The notes under the pieces: model-generated
Seen by the model: the letters and a program-made list of their open reading frames with translations, nothing else
Databases searched by the model: none
What the model was told of the DNA's origin: nothing
Source of the DNA: Heyndrickxia shackletonii
Lineage (GTDB): Bacteria; Bacillota; Bacilli; Bacillales; Bacillaceae_C
Reading direction: 5' to 3'
Assembly: GCF_001420715.1 (NCBI RefSeq)
Contig: NZ_LJJC01000004.1
Location: forward strand, 2,738,523 to 2,802,522
Length of the DNA stretch: 64,000 nucleotides
Program-made: the position numbers and the translations under genes
Shown: positions 43,150 to 51,841 of the stretch, piece after piece
Position numbering within the stretch: the first letter of the stretch is position 1
How the letters are laid out: each line of letters opens with the position of its first letter

Positions 43150-43581
43150 CTAATTTTTTATCGTGGAGTGCCCTTGAGAAACTAAAGCTGCTAAGCGTTC
43201 ATAGCCCAAATTAATTGGGGAATAATTATTTTCTAATCGCAGTCTATAGTGATTTAAAATTCTAACTTGCTCCTCGGTTAATTTTTCGGCATTCCAGTAC
43301 ATATGCATGACATTATACTCAAACAATTCTTTTAGCTTAAAAAGCAATGGCAAGGTAGTTATCATTTCTTGAGGTATGTGGAATTCTTCCAAATAGCCTT
43401 CGAACAAAGATTCAGCAATAGATTGTGTATAATCCTTTATATTGCTGTTACCGGAAAATGAAAATTCAACCGCAGAATAAATAGGAACAACCAAATCAAA
43501 AACATAGTAGTGTTTCTCCGCATCTTGAAAATAGATAAACGTAAGATAAAAAATAGGAGTCCTTCTAACGACTCCTGTAAT
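43150..43581 (-). pseudogene. C-terminal remnant of an APH-type phosphotransferase
   Basis: The open frame holds about 143 codons but no proper start. A TTG at 43494 would give only 114 residues and has no ribosome binding site. The upstream part reads FIYFQDAEKHYYVFDLVVPIY; this matches the (I)DFDDAxxxxFxxDLAxPLY region after the catalytic loop of aminoglycoside/choline-kinase-like phosphotransferases. The catalytic HGDLH part is missing, and the frame ends upstream in a terminator hairpin. It is a 5'-truncated relic. Confidence 0.6.
43550..43576 (-). terminator. intrinsic terminator of the phosphatase gene
   Basis: AGGAGTC (43555-43561)/GACTCCT (43570-43576) stem. On the minus strand ATTTTTTA follows. 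It lies within the frame of the phosphotransferase remnant. Confidence 0.75.
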
Positions 43582-43613
43582 TTAATCAATTGTTCTTTCA
43601 TTCAAACTCCCAA

Positions 43614-44189
43614 TTAAGACAGATGATCAATTAAGTTGTAATCCTGCACCCACCATTTGTTCTCTTTAAAATAAATATTACTTAAACAAGCGTTTTTTAA
43701 TACCGTTTTACCGGATCCTATTTCCCCTTCTGAAATACTGGATAATATAGCATTAATAACCGCACCGTGTGCGACAAGAATTATTTTGCCATTTGGGTAC
43801 TTTTGATTAATTTTTCGAATTCCTGCTTTTAATCGATGCTGAAAGGAAATTCTCTCTTCTTGATTAGGATATTTTTTATCCGGAAACGATTCCCTTCTTT
43901 CCTTTAAGGTCATGCCTTCCGCGTCACCGAAATTTCTTTCCTTAAATTCTTCCATTTCTATTAGTGGCACATTGATTTTTTGCTGAATAATTTCCGCTGA
44001 TTGTTTTGCTCTTTTTAGCGGACTTGTGATGATCACATCCCATTGTGATTCTCTTAGAATAGCTCCGCATTCTTCCGCTTGTTTTTTTCCTCTGTTATTT
44101 AGCGGTATATCAGTGGTTCCCTGAAGTTTACCTAATACATTCCAATCTGTCTCCCCATGTCTAACCAAGCATATAAAAGTAATGTTCAT
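43614..44189 (-). CDS. histidine phosphatase family protein
   Basis: A 191-residue phosphoglycerate mutase-like phosphatase. The catalytic motif LVRHGETDWN is at residues 8-17, and the second site is LVAHGAVINA near 144-153. SPLKRAKQSAEII and the Glu of ERNFGDAEG are also conserved. The ATG at 44189 has AAGGAG upstream; the frame to 44288 is not supported. It could dephosphorylate small metabolites. It is similar to the PhoE/GpmB group, with the substrate unknown. Confidence 0.88.
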   Translation of the reverse strand: MNITFICLVRHGETDWNVLGKLQGTTDIPLNNRGKKQAEECGAILRESQWDVIITSPLKRAKQSAEIIQQKINVPLIEMEEFKERNFGDAEGMTLKERRESFPDKKYPNQEERISFQHRLKAGIRKINQKYPNGKIILVAHGAVINAILSSISEGEIGSGKTVLKNACLSNIYFKENKWWVQDYNLIDHLS

Positions 44190-44356
44190 GCACTCCTTAT
44201 AGTTTGAAATTAATTTTTTAGTTAACATATGTACAATAATAATTATCCATTTACAGTTAGCAAATTTTAAAGTAACGAAAACTTTCAAGTCTAGTCATGT
44301 TTTGCCACCTGATACAGTCATCCTTGGGGCTTTAATGGACTGTGCACCACAAATAC

Positions 44357-44381
44357 AAAGGCTCGTCATTGGACGAGCTTT
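44357..44381 (-). terminator. weak intrinsic terminator
   Basis: On the minus strand AAAGCTCGTC, loop CAAT, GACGAGCCTTT; the T tract is short. Confidence 0.6.
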
Positions 44382-44382
44382 A

Positions 44383-44928
44383 TCATTCCATATTCCATTC
44401 CTTTGACAACATACTATAAGTTACTAAATCTTCATAATGATCATATAGCCATTGTCCATCCCTTTTGATTCCTTCTTTTACAAATCCCAATCTTTCTGGA
44501 ATAGCTCGACTTTTACGATTTTTCACTGCACAAACAATTTCAACCCGATTGATTTTCATCGTACTGAAAAGATAATTTAACAGAGAAGATACTGTCCTAG
44601 TAATAATGCCGTGTCCTTGCGCTTCCTCCGAAAGAAAATAGCCAATGCTTGTAGTGCTGTTTTTCCAATCAATATAGTGAAGTCCTATCATGCCAACTAA
44701 TTTTCCATTATAGCGAATTCCAGCATCAAAACCATTGTTGTCTGCGTAATTTCTCGTCCATATCGGGATAATTTCTTCAAAATCATTGGGTGATTTTCTT
44801 TTATCGACCCATACTAACCATTTTCTAAGGTGCTCACGGTTCGTATCGATTAAATCAAATAGTTCTTCTTTATGATGTATTTGAAATAATTCAATCCATA
44901 TTTCTTCATCTACTTTATAGGAAAACAT
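44383..44928 (-). CDS. GNAT acetyltransferase, RimL/YdaF-like
   Basis: A 181-residue acetyltransferase of the ribosomal-protein-serine type. Characteristic segments are LRKWLVWVDKRKSPNDF, IGLHYIDWKNSTTSIGYFLSEEAQGHGI (acetyl-CoA loop EAQGHGI), and RAIPERLGFVKEG. GGGGGAGTT precedes the ATG. Similar Bacillus proteins are annotated as RimL-like. Target is unknown. Confidence 0.87.
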   Translation of the reverse strand: MFSYKVDEEIWIELFQIHHKEELFDLIDTNREHLRKWLVWVDKRKSPNDFEEIIPIWTRNYADNNGFDAGIRYNGKLVGMIGLHYIDWKNSTTSIGYFLSEEAQGHGIITRTVSSLLNYLFSTMKINRVEIVCAVKNRKSRAIPERLGFVKEGIKRDGQWLYDHYEDLVTYSMLSKEWNME

Positions 44929-45102
44929 TCCAACTCCCCCTATGTATATCTTTAATATAGATATATTTCTGTTTGTATGAATATTATTTCTATTTTATAT
45001 TACCAACATAAAACAATTGATGACTTTTTTCCATTATTACGACTAAAAAGATGAATGGATTTTAGAGTATTGACCAAAATGTAAAGTGAGGAGGTAGTGA
45101 AA

Positions 45103-45534
45103 ATGAGAGATGTAACAGCTCTAATCATAAAATTTGTTACAAGCTTAATTGCTTATGCCGTAGGATTCGATTTATTTTTCAATGCGACGTGGACGCAAGT
45201 TGTTTGGTTCAGCGTTCTAACAACAATTGTCTCATACCTTGCAGGGGAAAGGATATTGTTATCGAGGATTGGAAATACGAAATCTCTTATTGCTGATTTT
45301 CTTATGTCATATGTAATCGTATGGGTATTCGGAAGTGTGCTTTTAAATTCCTACATGCAAATCGCTTGGGGCAGTATCATTTCTGCCATCATCATAACTG
45401 CAGGCGAATTCTTTGTTCACCGGTTACTTTTGCATTCCAGACATGAGGATAATCGCGATAGAAGTGGAGCCAACCAAAGGCTTGCCTACGGAATGGAAAT
45501 GTCTGAGGAAAATGATCCGATTAAGAAAAAGTGA
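45103..45534 (+). CDS. DUF2512 (YndM-like) membrane protein
   Basis: A 143-residue protein with four membrane helices in residues 5-110 and a charged cytosolic tail (RHEDNRDRSGANQR). The MRDVTALIIKFVTSLIAYAV start and FLMSYVIVWVFGSVL segment are typical of the DUF2512/YndM family in Bacillus. AGGAGGT precedes the ATG at 45103, so the GTG at 45097 is rejected. The function is unknown; relatives are reported as forespore-expressed only in some lists, which I did not verify. Confidence 0.8.
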   Translation: MRDVTALIIKFVTSLIAYAVGFDLFFNATWTQVVWFSVLTTIVSYLAGERILLSRIGNTKSLIADFLMSYVIVWVFGSVLLNSYMQIAWGSIISAIIITAGEFFVHRLLLHSRHEDNRDRSGANQRLAYGMEMSEENDPIKKK

Positions 45535-45551
45535 TCAGCCCTTCTTGGACC

Positions 45552-45587
45552 AAAAATAGGTCTTCTACATTAGGAAGACCTATTTTT
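45552..45587. terminator. bidirectional intrinsic terminator
   Basis: AAAAATAGGTCTTC/GAAGACCTATTTTT, 14-bp perfect stem, between convergent genes. Confidence 0.9.
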
Positions 45588-45601
45588 CTTAATAGTAGAT
45601 T

Positions 45602-46732
45602 TTAATTAGACCTTACCGGAGATATTAAATAATAATTGGATTTATTTTCTATTGGCTCAACAAAAACTGGTTTCATAGAACCGTTAAAATTTAATCTTAT
45701 CTCTTCTTCCTTTATAACTTTAAGCACATCCAATAAAAAATTGCCATTTAGTGTAATGCGAAATCCTATGTCTCCCTTTAGCTCCATAATTGATTGTGTT
45801 TCTTGAATCTTCCCTATTTCTGTTGACATAGAAGAAATAATCAATTTAGAGTCATCTTTAATTTCAAATTGTACATTATTATTTTTCCATTCACTCGCAA
45901 AAAGACATGCCCTATCAATTCCTTTTAAGAATTGGGTTCTATTTACCACAATGGTTGTCTTACATTCTTGTGGTAGTAAACCATTTATACTAGGGTATGC
46001 CCCCTCTATTAATCTTGAAAAAAGGGCAACATTATTTGCTTTAAAAACTATATAGGTGTTTGTAAGAAAAATATGGATATTATCGATTTTCTCATCTATT
46101 AACTTTATAAGTTCGTTTAAAGTCTTATTTGGCACAATAATGTTAGTATTGATATTTGCATTTATACGAATCTTTTTAAAAGCCAATCGATGTGAATTAG
46201 TGGCTGTAAACGAAAGATGATTTTCTTTAAATGTCATACTTACTCCCGCCAGAACTGGATGAAAATCATTAGTGGAAGCAGCAAATGCTGTTTGTTGAAT
46301 CATTTCAAATAAATCCTGCCTCGGTACTATACAAAAATTTGCATCACCGATATTGGGTAAATTGGGATACTCTTCTGATAGAAAACTATTTAAACTTGTT
46401 ACAACCCCATCGGATTGGATTGTTACGACCTGGTTGTGGTTTACCTTTATATGTATATCACCAGGTAATTTCTTTGCAATTTCACTTAAATATTTTGCGG
46501 AAATTACTACACTGCCTTTTTCTATAATATTTAATACGCTTTCACCATCCAGTACAGTAGGGACGATTTTTTCTATAAAAATGTCAGAGTTACTTCCGAC
46601 AATAATTAAACATTTTTCCTTAACCACTAATTTAATCCCCGTCAAAATAGTCCTTGATGATTTAAAGGAAATTGCTTTGCAAACATCAGATACTGCCTTT
46701 GAAAAACAGTCCTTATTGATTACTATTTCCAT
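45602..46732 (-). CDS. dnaN: DNA polymerase III beta clamp, extra copy
   Basis: A 376-residue sliding clamp with the three-domain clamp layout. Conserved features are MEIVINKDCFSKAVSDV, LSEEYPNLP at about residue 121, ATNSHRLAFKKI near 180, IEGAYPSI near 245 and the C-terminal LISPVRSN (relatives end LILPVRTY). No dnaA, recF or gyrB is adjacent, so this is not the oriC-linked copy. Some Bacillus groups carry a second dnaN. AGGAGTG lies 11 nt from the ATG at 46732. A role in repair or translesion synthesis is inference. Confidence 0.9.
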   Translation of the reverse strand: MEIVINKDCFSKAVSDVCKAISFKSSRTILTGIKLVVKEKCLIIVGSNSDIFIEKIVPTVLDGESVLNIIEKGSVVISAKYLSEIAKKLPGDIHIKVNHNQVVTIQSDGVVTSLNSFLSEEYPNLPNIGDANFCIVPRQDLFEMIQQTAFAASTNDFHPVLAGVSMTFKENHLSFTATNSHRLAFKKIRINANINTNIIVPNKTLNELIKLIDEKIDNIHIFLTNTYIVFKANNVALFSRLIEGAYPSINGLLPQECKTTIVVNRTQFLKGIDRACLFASEWKNNNVQFEIKDDSKLIISSMSTEIGKIQETQSIMELKGDIGFRITLNGNFLLDVLKVIKEEEIRLNFNGSMKPVFVEPIENKSNYYLISPVRSN

Positions 46733-46927
46733 AAAAATATACACTCCTAAATATCCATTAAGTACTTATTTCGACAAAAACATTAAAATACCTGTTAATT
46801 ATGATGAATCCCTTTTGTCACATAAGATGTCCGACAAGTTACATCCATCTTGTAGAATAAATAGTCATTAACACAAATTTACCCCTTTGAATATAGTAAG
46901 GAATATATTCATTTGGGGTGATCATTG

Positions 46928-48340
46928 ATGAAAATACATGTTGTGCAAAGTGGTGACACTCTTTGGCGTATCGCCCAAAATTACGGTACATCGATGAATC
47001 AGATTATTGCTGCCAATGGTTTGGATGACCCAAACAGAATGGTATTGGGCGAAGCATTAGTTATACCGAATCCGTTTCAGCAATATGTTGTTCAACGTGG
47101 AGATACACTGTGGCAAATCGCCAATCGTTATGGTGTATCCATTCAAGAGATTATTGCAGCGAATCAGTTAACGGACGCATCCAGGCTATATATTGGCCAA
47201 GTACTTACCATTCCTGTTATTTACCATACTATTCAACCTGGAGAAACGTTGTGGTCCATTGCAAATCATTATGGTACCACTATTTCTGCTATTGTTCAGG
47301 CAAACCAAATTCAAAATCCGGGGATGATTCACGTCGGTCAAAGACTAAGAATCCCGGAGGCAGCTAAAAAGACGATTGAAGTAAACGCGTATATTACGGA
47401 TATGGGTCAAGCTGGAGCAAACATTGTAACTCCTCTCACGCCTTCTTTTACTTACGTTACTCCATTTAGCCATAGAGTAAATGAAGATGGCAGTTTAACC
47501 GCATTAAACGACGATCTCATTATAAGTGCGGCACGAAACAGAAATGTTTCTCCTTTACTTGTTCTAACTAATTTTGTTGACAGTAAATTTGATTCAGACC
47601 GAGCTGCGCTTGTTTTAAGAAATGCCGATATTCAAAATACACTTATTAACAATGTTTTAACCATGATAAGACAAAAAGGATATCGAGGATTAAATATTGA
47701 CTTTGAATATGTATATCTTGAAGACAGGGAAAACTACAATAATTTCCTTCGTAAGGTGGTAGAGCGCTTACGGCCGGAAGGATATTCTGTTTCAACAGCA
47801 CTTGCACCAAAAATCAGAGCTGACCAAACCGGACTTTTATATGAAGCACATGATTATGCTGCACATGGTGAAATTGTCGACTTTGTGGTGATTATGACGT
47901 ATGAATGGGGCTGGGCTGGCGGCAAACCATGGGCAATTGCTCCAATTGGTGAAATAAGAAAGGTTCTAGATTACGCGGTTACCGCCATTCCCCGAGATAA
48001 AATTATGATGGGTGCTCCATTATACGGAAGAGATTGGAAAATCCCTTGGGTGCAAGGAACCTTTGCAAGAACAGTTGGTCCTAAGGAAGCCGTCAACCTG
48101 GCTGCCAAATATGGAGTTGTTATCAGCTATAATACGAAAGATCAATCACCATTCTTCCGTTATACAGATTCATCCCACCAACAGCATGAAGTTTGGTTTG
48201 AAGACGCCAGAAGCATGCAAGCAAAATATGACTTAGTGAAAGAATATAATCTTCGCGGTGTCAGTTATTGGGTGCTTGGTCCGTCTTTCCCGCAAAATTG
48301 GCCAGTTCTGCATGCAAACTTTAACATTAGGAAACAGTAA
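46928..48340 (+). CDS. yaaH: cortex-lytic N-acetylglucosaminidase with three LysM domains
   Basis: A 470-residue spore protein of the YaaH/SleL type. Three LysM repeats (about residues 2-46, 50-94 and 97-140; HVVQSGDTLWRIAQNYG pattern) are followed by a GH18 domain. The catalytic motif is GLNIDFEYVYLEDRENY (acid Glu in the DFE segment). IVDFVVIMTYEWGWAGGKP and GVSYWVLGPSFPQNW complete the fold. Most homologues have two LysM domains. The site is GGGGTGAT before ATG; TTG 3 bp upstream is less likely. It degrades cortex fragments during germination. Confidence 0.9.
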   Translation: MKIHVVQSGDTLWRIAQNYGTSMNQIIAANGLDDPNRMVLGEALVIPNPFQQYVVQRGDTLWQIANRYGVSIQEIIAANQLTDASRLYIGQVLTIPVIYHTIQPGETLWSIANHYGTTISAIVQANQIQNPGMIHVGQRLRIPEAAKKTIEVNAYITDMGQAGANIVTPLTPSFTYVTPFSHRVNEDGSLTALNDDLIISAARNRNVSPLLVLTNFVDSKFDSDRAALVLRNADIQNTLINNVLTMIRQKGYRGLNIDFEYVYLEDRENYNNFLRKVVERLRPEGYSVSTALAPKIRADQTGLLYEAHDYAAHGEIVDFVVIMTYEWGWAGGKPWAIAPIGEIRKVLDYAVTAIPRDKIMMGAPLYGRDWKIPWVQGTFARTVGPKEAVNLAAKYGVVISYNTKDQSPFFRYTDSSHQQHEVWFEDARSMQAKYDLVKEYNLRGVSYWVLGPSFPQNWPVLHANFNIRKQ

Positions 48341-48353
48341 TTTTGATAAAAGT

Positions 48354-48381
48354 AAAAAATGCCCTCGTAATTTGCGAGGGC
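48354..48381. terminator. bidirectional intrinsic terminator
   Basis: GCCCTCG (48361-48367)/CGAGGGC (48375-48381). The minus-strand T run (ATTTTTTAC) is better than that on the plus strand. Confidence 0.85.
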
Positions 48382-48407
48382 TTTAAGCATTTTATAATTA
48401 TTATCAG

Positions 48408-49016
48408 TCAACGAATGAAAGATTTAATCTGCTTGATTCCTCTATCAACAGAGGTTTCTATATAGCCAACTATTTGATCAAATGTAAATACATTAAGTGG
48501 TTGTCTAAGATCTTCACAATCGTAATCCATATCGCCCAACACATGTGGGATAAATTGAATCATATCATCATTTGTTACCTCTTCCAATTCAACCATTTCA
48601 CTAGGAATTTTTAATTCTTCTTTCCATACATTTGTGTAGCCGTAGTAATCTAATAATTTCCCATTTAATAAGCGAAAATCGTTATGATATAGGGTGAACA
48701 TTTCATTATTATTTTCCAGACGATTTTTCAACCACGGCAAATAAAAACCCTGTAACCAAATATCATCAGCAATTAAATGAGTATAGTAACCTAGGATATA
48801 ATAAGATTGTTTAATAGCGCTATATTTTTTTAGGAAATGTTCAAAATCAATCCGTCTAGAATAATCATTAACATCTCCTATAAAGAAATGTGACTTTTCT
48901 TTCGGTGCCACCGCATCTGGTGCCACACCGCCTAATAAAAAAGAGCTCTTATTTTCAATAGAAAAATGATCTGCTATTTTGTTTGCAATGACTAAATGCA
49001 TGATTCTTGATCCCAT
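48408..49016 (-). CDS. zinc-dependent phospholipase C family protein
   Basis: A 202-residue protein of the zinc-dependent phospholipase C/S1-P1 fold. Ligand residues appear in MHLVIANKIADHF, LLGGVAPDAVAPKEKSHFF and YILGYYTHLIADDIW. No signal peptide is seen, so it is probably intracellular. AAAAGGAG precedes the ATG. Homologues are annotated as hydrolases without a tested substrate. Confidence 0.8.
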   Translation of the reverse strand: MGSRIMHLVIANKIADHFSIENKSSFLLGGVAPDAVAPKEKSHFFIGDVNDYSRRIDFEHFLKKYSAIKQSYYILGYYTHLIADDIWLQGFYLPWLKNRLENNNEMFTLYHNDFRLLNGKLLDYYGYTNVWKEELKIPSEMVELEEVTNDDMIQFIPHVLGDMDYDCEDLRQPLNVFTFDQIVGYIETSVDRGIKQIKSFIR

Positions 49017-49114
49017 ATATTAAACTCCTTTTCAAAATCTTTTTATGAATTTAAATAAAATTACATTGGATATTACTTTTTATGGAATATTAACTTTAAA
49101 AAGGGAAGAAACTC

Positions 49115-49447
49115 ATGAAAAAACTACTTTGTTGTGTAGTAATATCCTTTATTTATTGTGGTAGTAATTTCTATCCACTTTATACTGCATACGCTCAGCA
49201 AAAGCCGGCGCCGCCATATGCTGACTGGAGCCTTCTTGCTTTTAAGAAAACCAAGAATAAATATCCAAATGCCCACATTGTGGACTATTTGCATATCGGG
49301 AAAACAAAAGAGAACTCTTCTTCTGTTGAAAAATTTAAATTCTGGTTAAAAGATAATCAAAGGGAATTCGGCGTTATCATAACGATTGAATTTGAAAACA
49401 GTACAGCAAGAGTTCTTAAGGTAACTTTTGAAGAAACAAAAAAGTAA
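49115..49447 (+). CDS. DUF3889 family exported protein (YqzG-like)
   Basis: A 110-residue secreted protein. Residues 1-28 are a signal peptide (LLCCVVISFIYCGSNFYPL, cleavage near AYA-QQ). The mature part PPYADWSLLAFKKTKNKYPN and IVDYLHIGKTK is typical of the DUF3889 family. AAGGGAAG precedes the ATG. It has no known function and converges on the next frame with a 6-bp gap. Confidence 0.8.
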   Translation: MKKLLCCVVISFIYCGSNFYPLYTAYAQQKPAPPYADWSLLAFKKTKNKYPNAHIVDYLHIGKTKENSSSVEKFKFWLKDNQREFGVIITIEFENSTARVLKVTFEETKK

Positions 49448-49453
49448 AGATAC

Positions 49454-49654
49454 TTATTGTTTACCTTTAGTTAAAAATACTTTTTTAATGGCATTTACCA
49501 GCTCAATGGTTGATTCATCACTTAAGGTAGTTAAAATATCCGAATTGATTTCTTCCAAAAATATCCTTAGTTCTTGAAATAACTTTATGTTTCTACCATG
49601 AGGAACATGTGTAACAGTTAAAGCAAAGCAATATTCAGTATAAAAACACCTCAA
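49454..49654 (-). CDS. short uncertain reading frame, possible gene fragment
   Basis: A 66-codon frame with TTG start and no ribosome binding site. Part of it looks protein-like (HVPHGRNIKLFQELRIFLEE, then LSDESTIELVNAIKKVFL), with an amphipathic helical character like the C-terminus of a small regulator. Without a start signal it may be the 3' remnant of a longer gene. Confidence 0.35.
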   Translation of the reverse strand: MRCFYTEYCFALTVTHVPHGRNIKLFQELRIFLEEINSDILTTLSDESTIELVNAIKKVFLTKGKQ

Positions 49655-49810
49655 AATAAATAAATCTAAAACACCCTTTCTTCATTACAAGTCGATATTC
49701 CTTCTTTTATTGAAACAAATGATTCAGTGAATGGAGTTTTTATTTTGAGATTTGAATAAATTTATAGCCGGATTCCAATCAGAATTATTTTGGGCTATTA
49801 ATCTATAAAT

Positions 49811-50059
49811 TTACTGATTATTTCTTCCTAATTTCTCATTTCCATGCTTAAAGTTACCGGTAATTTTTGCAAGCAGCAGTTGAATCTCCTTTTCATTGTC
49901 TTTAGCTTCTTTTATTTTTGCTATTAATTTATCTGCTTCTTTATTTTTTACCATTTTAATTTGTTTCTTGTGATGATAAATGATTACCGTTCCTTTTTTC
50001 GTGATATTATAAGATAATGGTTTTTCATCTAATTTGTTCCTTTTATCTATGCCGCTCAT
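49811..50059 (-). CDS. small basic protein of unknown function
   Basis: An 82-residue Lys-rich protein with a short predicted beta-hairpin (YNITKKGTVIIYHHKKQIKM) and a helical C-terminus (KLIAKIKEAKDNEKEIQLLL). The ATG at 50059 has AGGAGG 9 nt upstream; the frame to 50080 is not used. No family is recognised. Flanking intergenic DNA is AT-rich. Confidence 0.55.
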   Translation of the reverse strand: MSGIDKRNKLDEKPLSYNITKKGTVIIYHHKKQIKMVKNKEADKLIAKIKEAKDNEKEIQLLLAKITGNFKHGNEKLGRNNQ

Positions 50060-50244
50060 TATCTCCATCCTCCTAATCATCTCAAACGGTTTATTTATAA
50101 CTATACGTTTTTAAAACCTATATGTTGCATTATTTATTGTTTATTTTCTTTGATAAGATACCAATGCCACTGTTTTCCTTTTCATGTGATTTTTTTACTT
50201 ATCGTGACTAAACTTCATTTTATGAAAAATTTCCGTATAAACGA

Positions 50245-50281
50245 AAAAAGAGCCATTAACCAAAACTGATTTTTAGCTCTT
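50245..50281 (-). terminator. probable intrinsic terminator of the methyltransferase
   Basis: On the minus strand AAGAGC and GCTCTTTTTT flank a 22-nt internal region that can pair in part. The T run is clear. Confidence 0.6.
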
Positions 50282-50291
50282 AATCTTTTAT

Positions 50292-51176
50292 TTAATTATT
50301 TTTCACTTTAAAACCAAATGTAATTTTCATACCAGGTGCAACTATTAAGGAAGAATCAGTGCTAAATGCTTTGGAAAAAAGCAATTCAGCCTCAAACTGT
50401 TTTTGTGCTTCGCTCATTGAAAGCCCACGTTTAATCAATCCATTTATAAATGATTCTCTATCAGTAGGTTTATTACCAATCCCATCTTCTTTTAAAGAAC
50501 CATATAAGTTCTGCTTGTTCTTTAAATCCATATTAGGATGTAGTACATTCACTTTATCACTTATTCTGCACTCTATATTCTTTACACCTAATTCACTCAG
50601 ATATAAAGGTATTTTTGCACCGATATTGCCGTCTTTTCCACTTTGGTTTTTATCTTCTTCAAATAATTTTTGAAGAGGTCCGAGCGGGACAATATGTGAC
50701 TGTTCATAGCCATGTAAATGGTTTGATGCCATACTTGAAATCCAATGTGGCTCAAAACAAATAATTCTTCCCTTATTAACTAAAGAATCCAGCATTTTTT
50801 GCAAGATTTTTTTTGGCTTGGGCATATGTAACAAAAATGCATGACAAACGGCGACATCATACTTACTCTCTATTTTACACTCATTCAAATCTGCTACCAA
50901 AAATTCCGTTTCATATGGAAGATCATGAAAAATTTCTCGCGCTTCATTAATAAGCTTCTGTCCTTTATCAATACCTGTATACTTTGATCCCTTTGGCAAA
51001 AGAGGAAGTAACTTCAACCCCAAATATCCATATCCACAACCAAAATCAACAATATGTACGGGGTTATGAATCTTCCAAACGTAGCGGACCAAAAATTCTA
51101 AGTAATCATCGTTATAATATAAGTCTCTTGTTCTTTTAAGATACTCCACTTTATTGTCCCAATAATACCCTTCCAC
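50292..51176 (-). CDS. class I SAM-dependent methyltransferase
   Basis: A 294-residue methyltransferase. Motif I is VDFGCGYGYLGLKLLPLLP (about residues 43-61), motif II acidic residue in YTGIDKGQKLI, motif III FLVADLNE and motif IV YDVAVCHAFLLHMP. A C-terminal domain (about 185-294) may bind substrate. The start is GTG at 51176 with GGAGAG upstream. It heads a run of three minus-strand accessory genes. The substrate is unknown. Confidence 0.85.
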   Translation of the reverse strand: MEGYYWDNKVEYLKRTRDLYYNDDYLEFLVRYVWKIHNPVHIVDFGCGYGYLGLKLLPLLPKGSKYTGIDKGQKLINEAREIFHDLPYETEFLVADLNECKIESKYDVAVCHAFLLHMPKPKKILQKMLDSLVNKGRIICFEPHWISSMASNHLHGYEQSHIVPLGPLQKLFEEDKNQSGKDGNIGAKIPLYLSELGVKNIECRISDKVNVLHPNMDLKNKQNLYGSLKEDGIGNKPTDRESFINGLIKRGLSMSEAQKQFEAELLFSKAFSTDSSLIVAPGMKITFGFKVKNN

Positions 51177-51243
51177 TTGATCTCTCCTTTTTAAAATATT
51201 TTCTTAAACTATTGCAAAAGTTTGGTAGTGGGAGTTTACTCTC

Positions 51244-51756
51244 CTAGAAAATTGTTAATGTTTCAATAAAATTTTGAATATCTTTTTGCGACTTTAGAAT
51301 TATTACCCTTTTTTCTTTCGAGAGTTGTTCTAATTTCTTTAAAATATCTGGCCTTTTCTTCTTTGGGTATTCCCATATCCATTTAAGAAACTCGAGAGAT
51401 AATCTCTCTTTACATCCCTCCCCCATGTCTGGTCGTTGTTTATTTCTAAATTGAAATATTCGTTTACATGCACGAATTACGCAAATCGTCCTAGGTATAT
51501 CAAGAAAGATGATAGTATCTGCAGCATTTAGTCTTATCTCCATCGTTCCACCATAATTCCCATCCATAATCCATTCATTTTCTCTTATTAATTCATTTTG
51601 AATCTTCTTTTGTTCATCTTTTGGGACCCCTACCCAATTAGGTTTCCAAAAAATTGCATCAAGGTGATAAACCTTTATTTTTAACTTTTCACCTAATTTC
51701 CTTGCCAATGTGGATTTACCAGATCCCCCAGAACCAATCAGTGCAATTTTTTTCAT
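51244..51756 (-). CDS. P-loop ATPase, FlaR/topology-modulation type
   Basis: A 170-residue kinase-like P-loop protein. Walker A is GSGGSGKST (residues 8-16), followed by YHLDAIFWKPNW and WIMDGNYGGTMEIRL, as in proteins annotated FlaR or DNA topology modulation protein. Those names are historic; the fold is that of small nucleotide or sugar kinases. GTGGGG lies before the ATG. The substrate is unknown. Confidence 0.82.
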   Translation of the reverse strand: MKKIALIGSGGSGKSTLARKLGEKLKIKVYHLDAIFWKPNWVGVPKDEQKKIQNELIRENEWIMDGNYGGTMEIRLNAADTIIFLDIPRTICVIRACKRIFQFRNKQRPDMGEGCKERLSLEFLKWIWEYPKKKRPDILKKLEQLSKEKRVIILKSQKDIQNFIETLTIF

Positions 51757-51841
51757 TTATACCCCACTTTTTTCAATTAAACTTCATTACCTTAACGGTA
51801 GATTCTATAACCTTAATCTTTTTCTATTTTTGATTTTCAAA

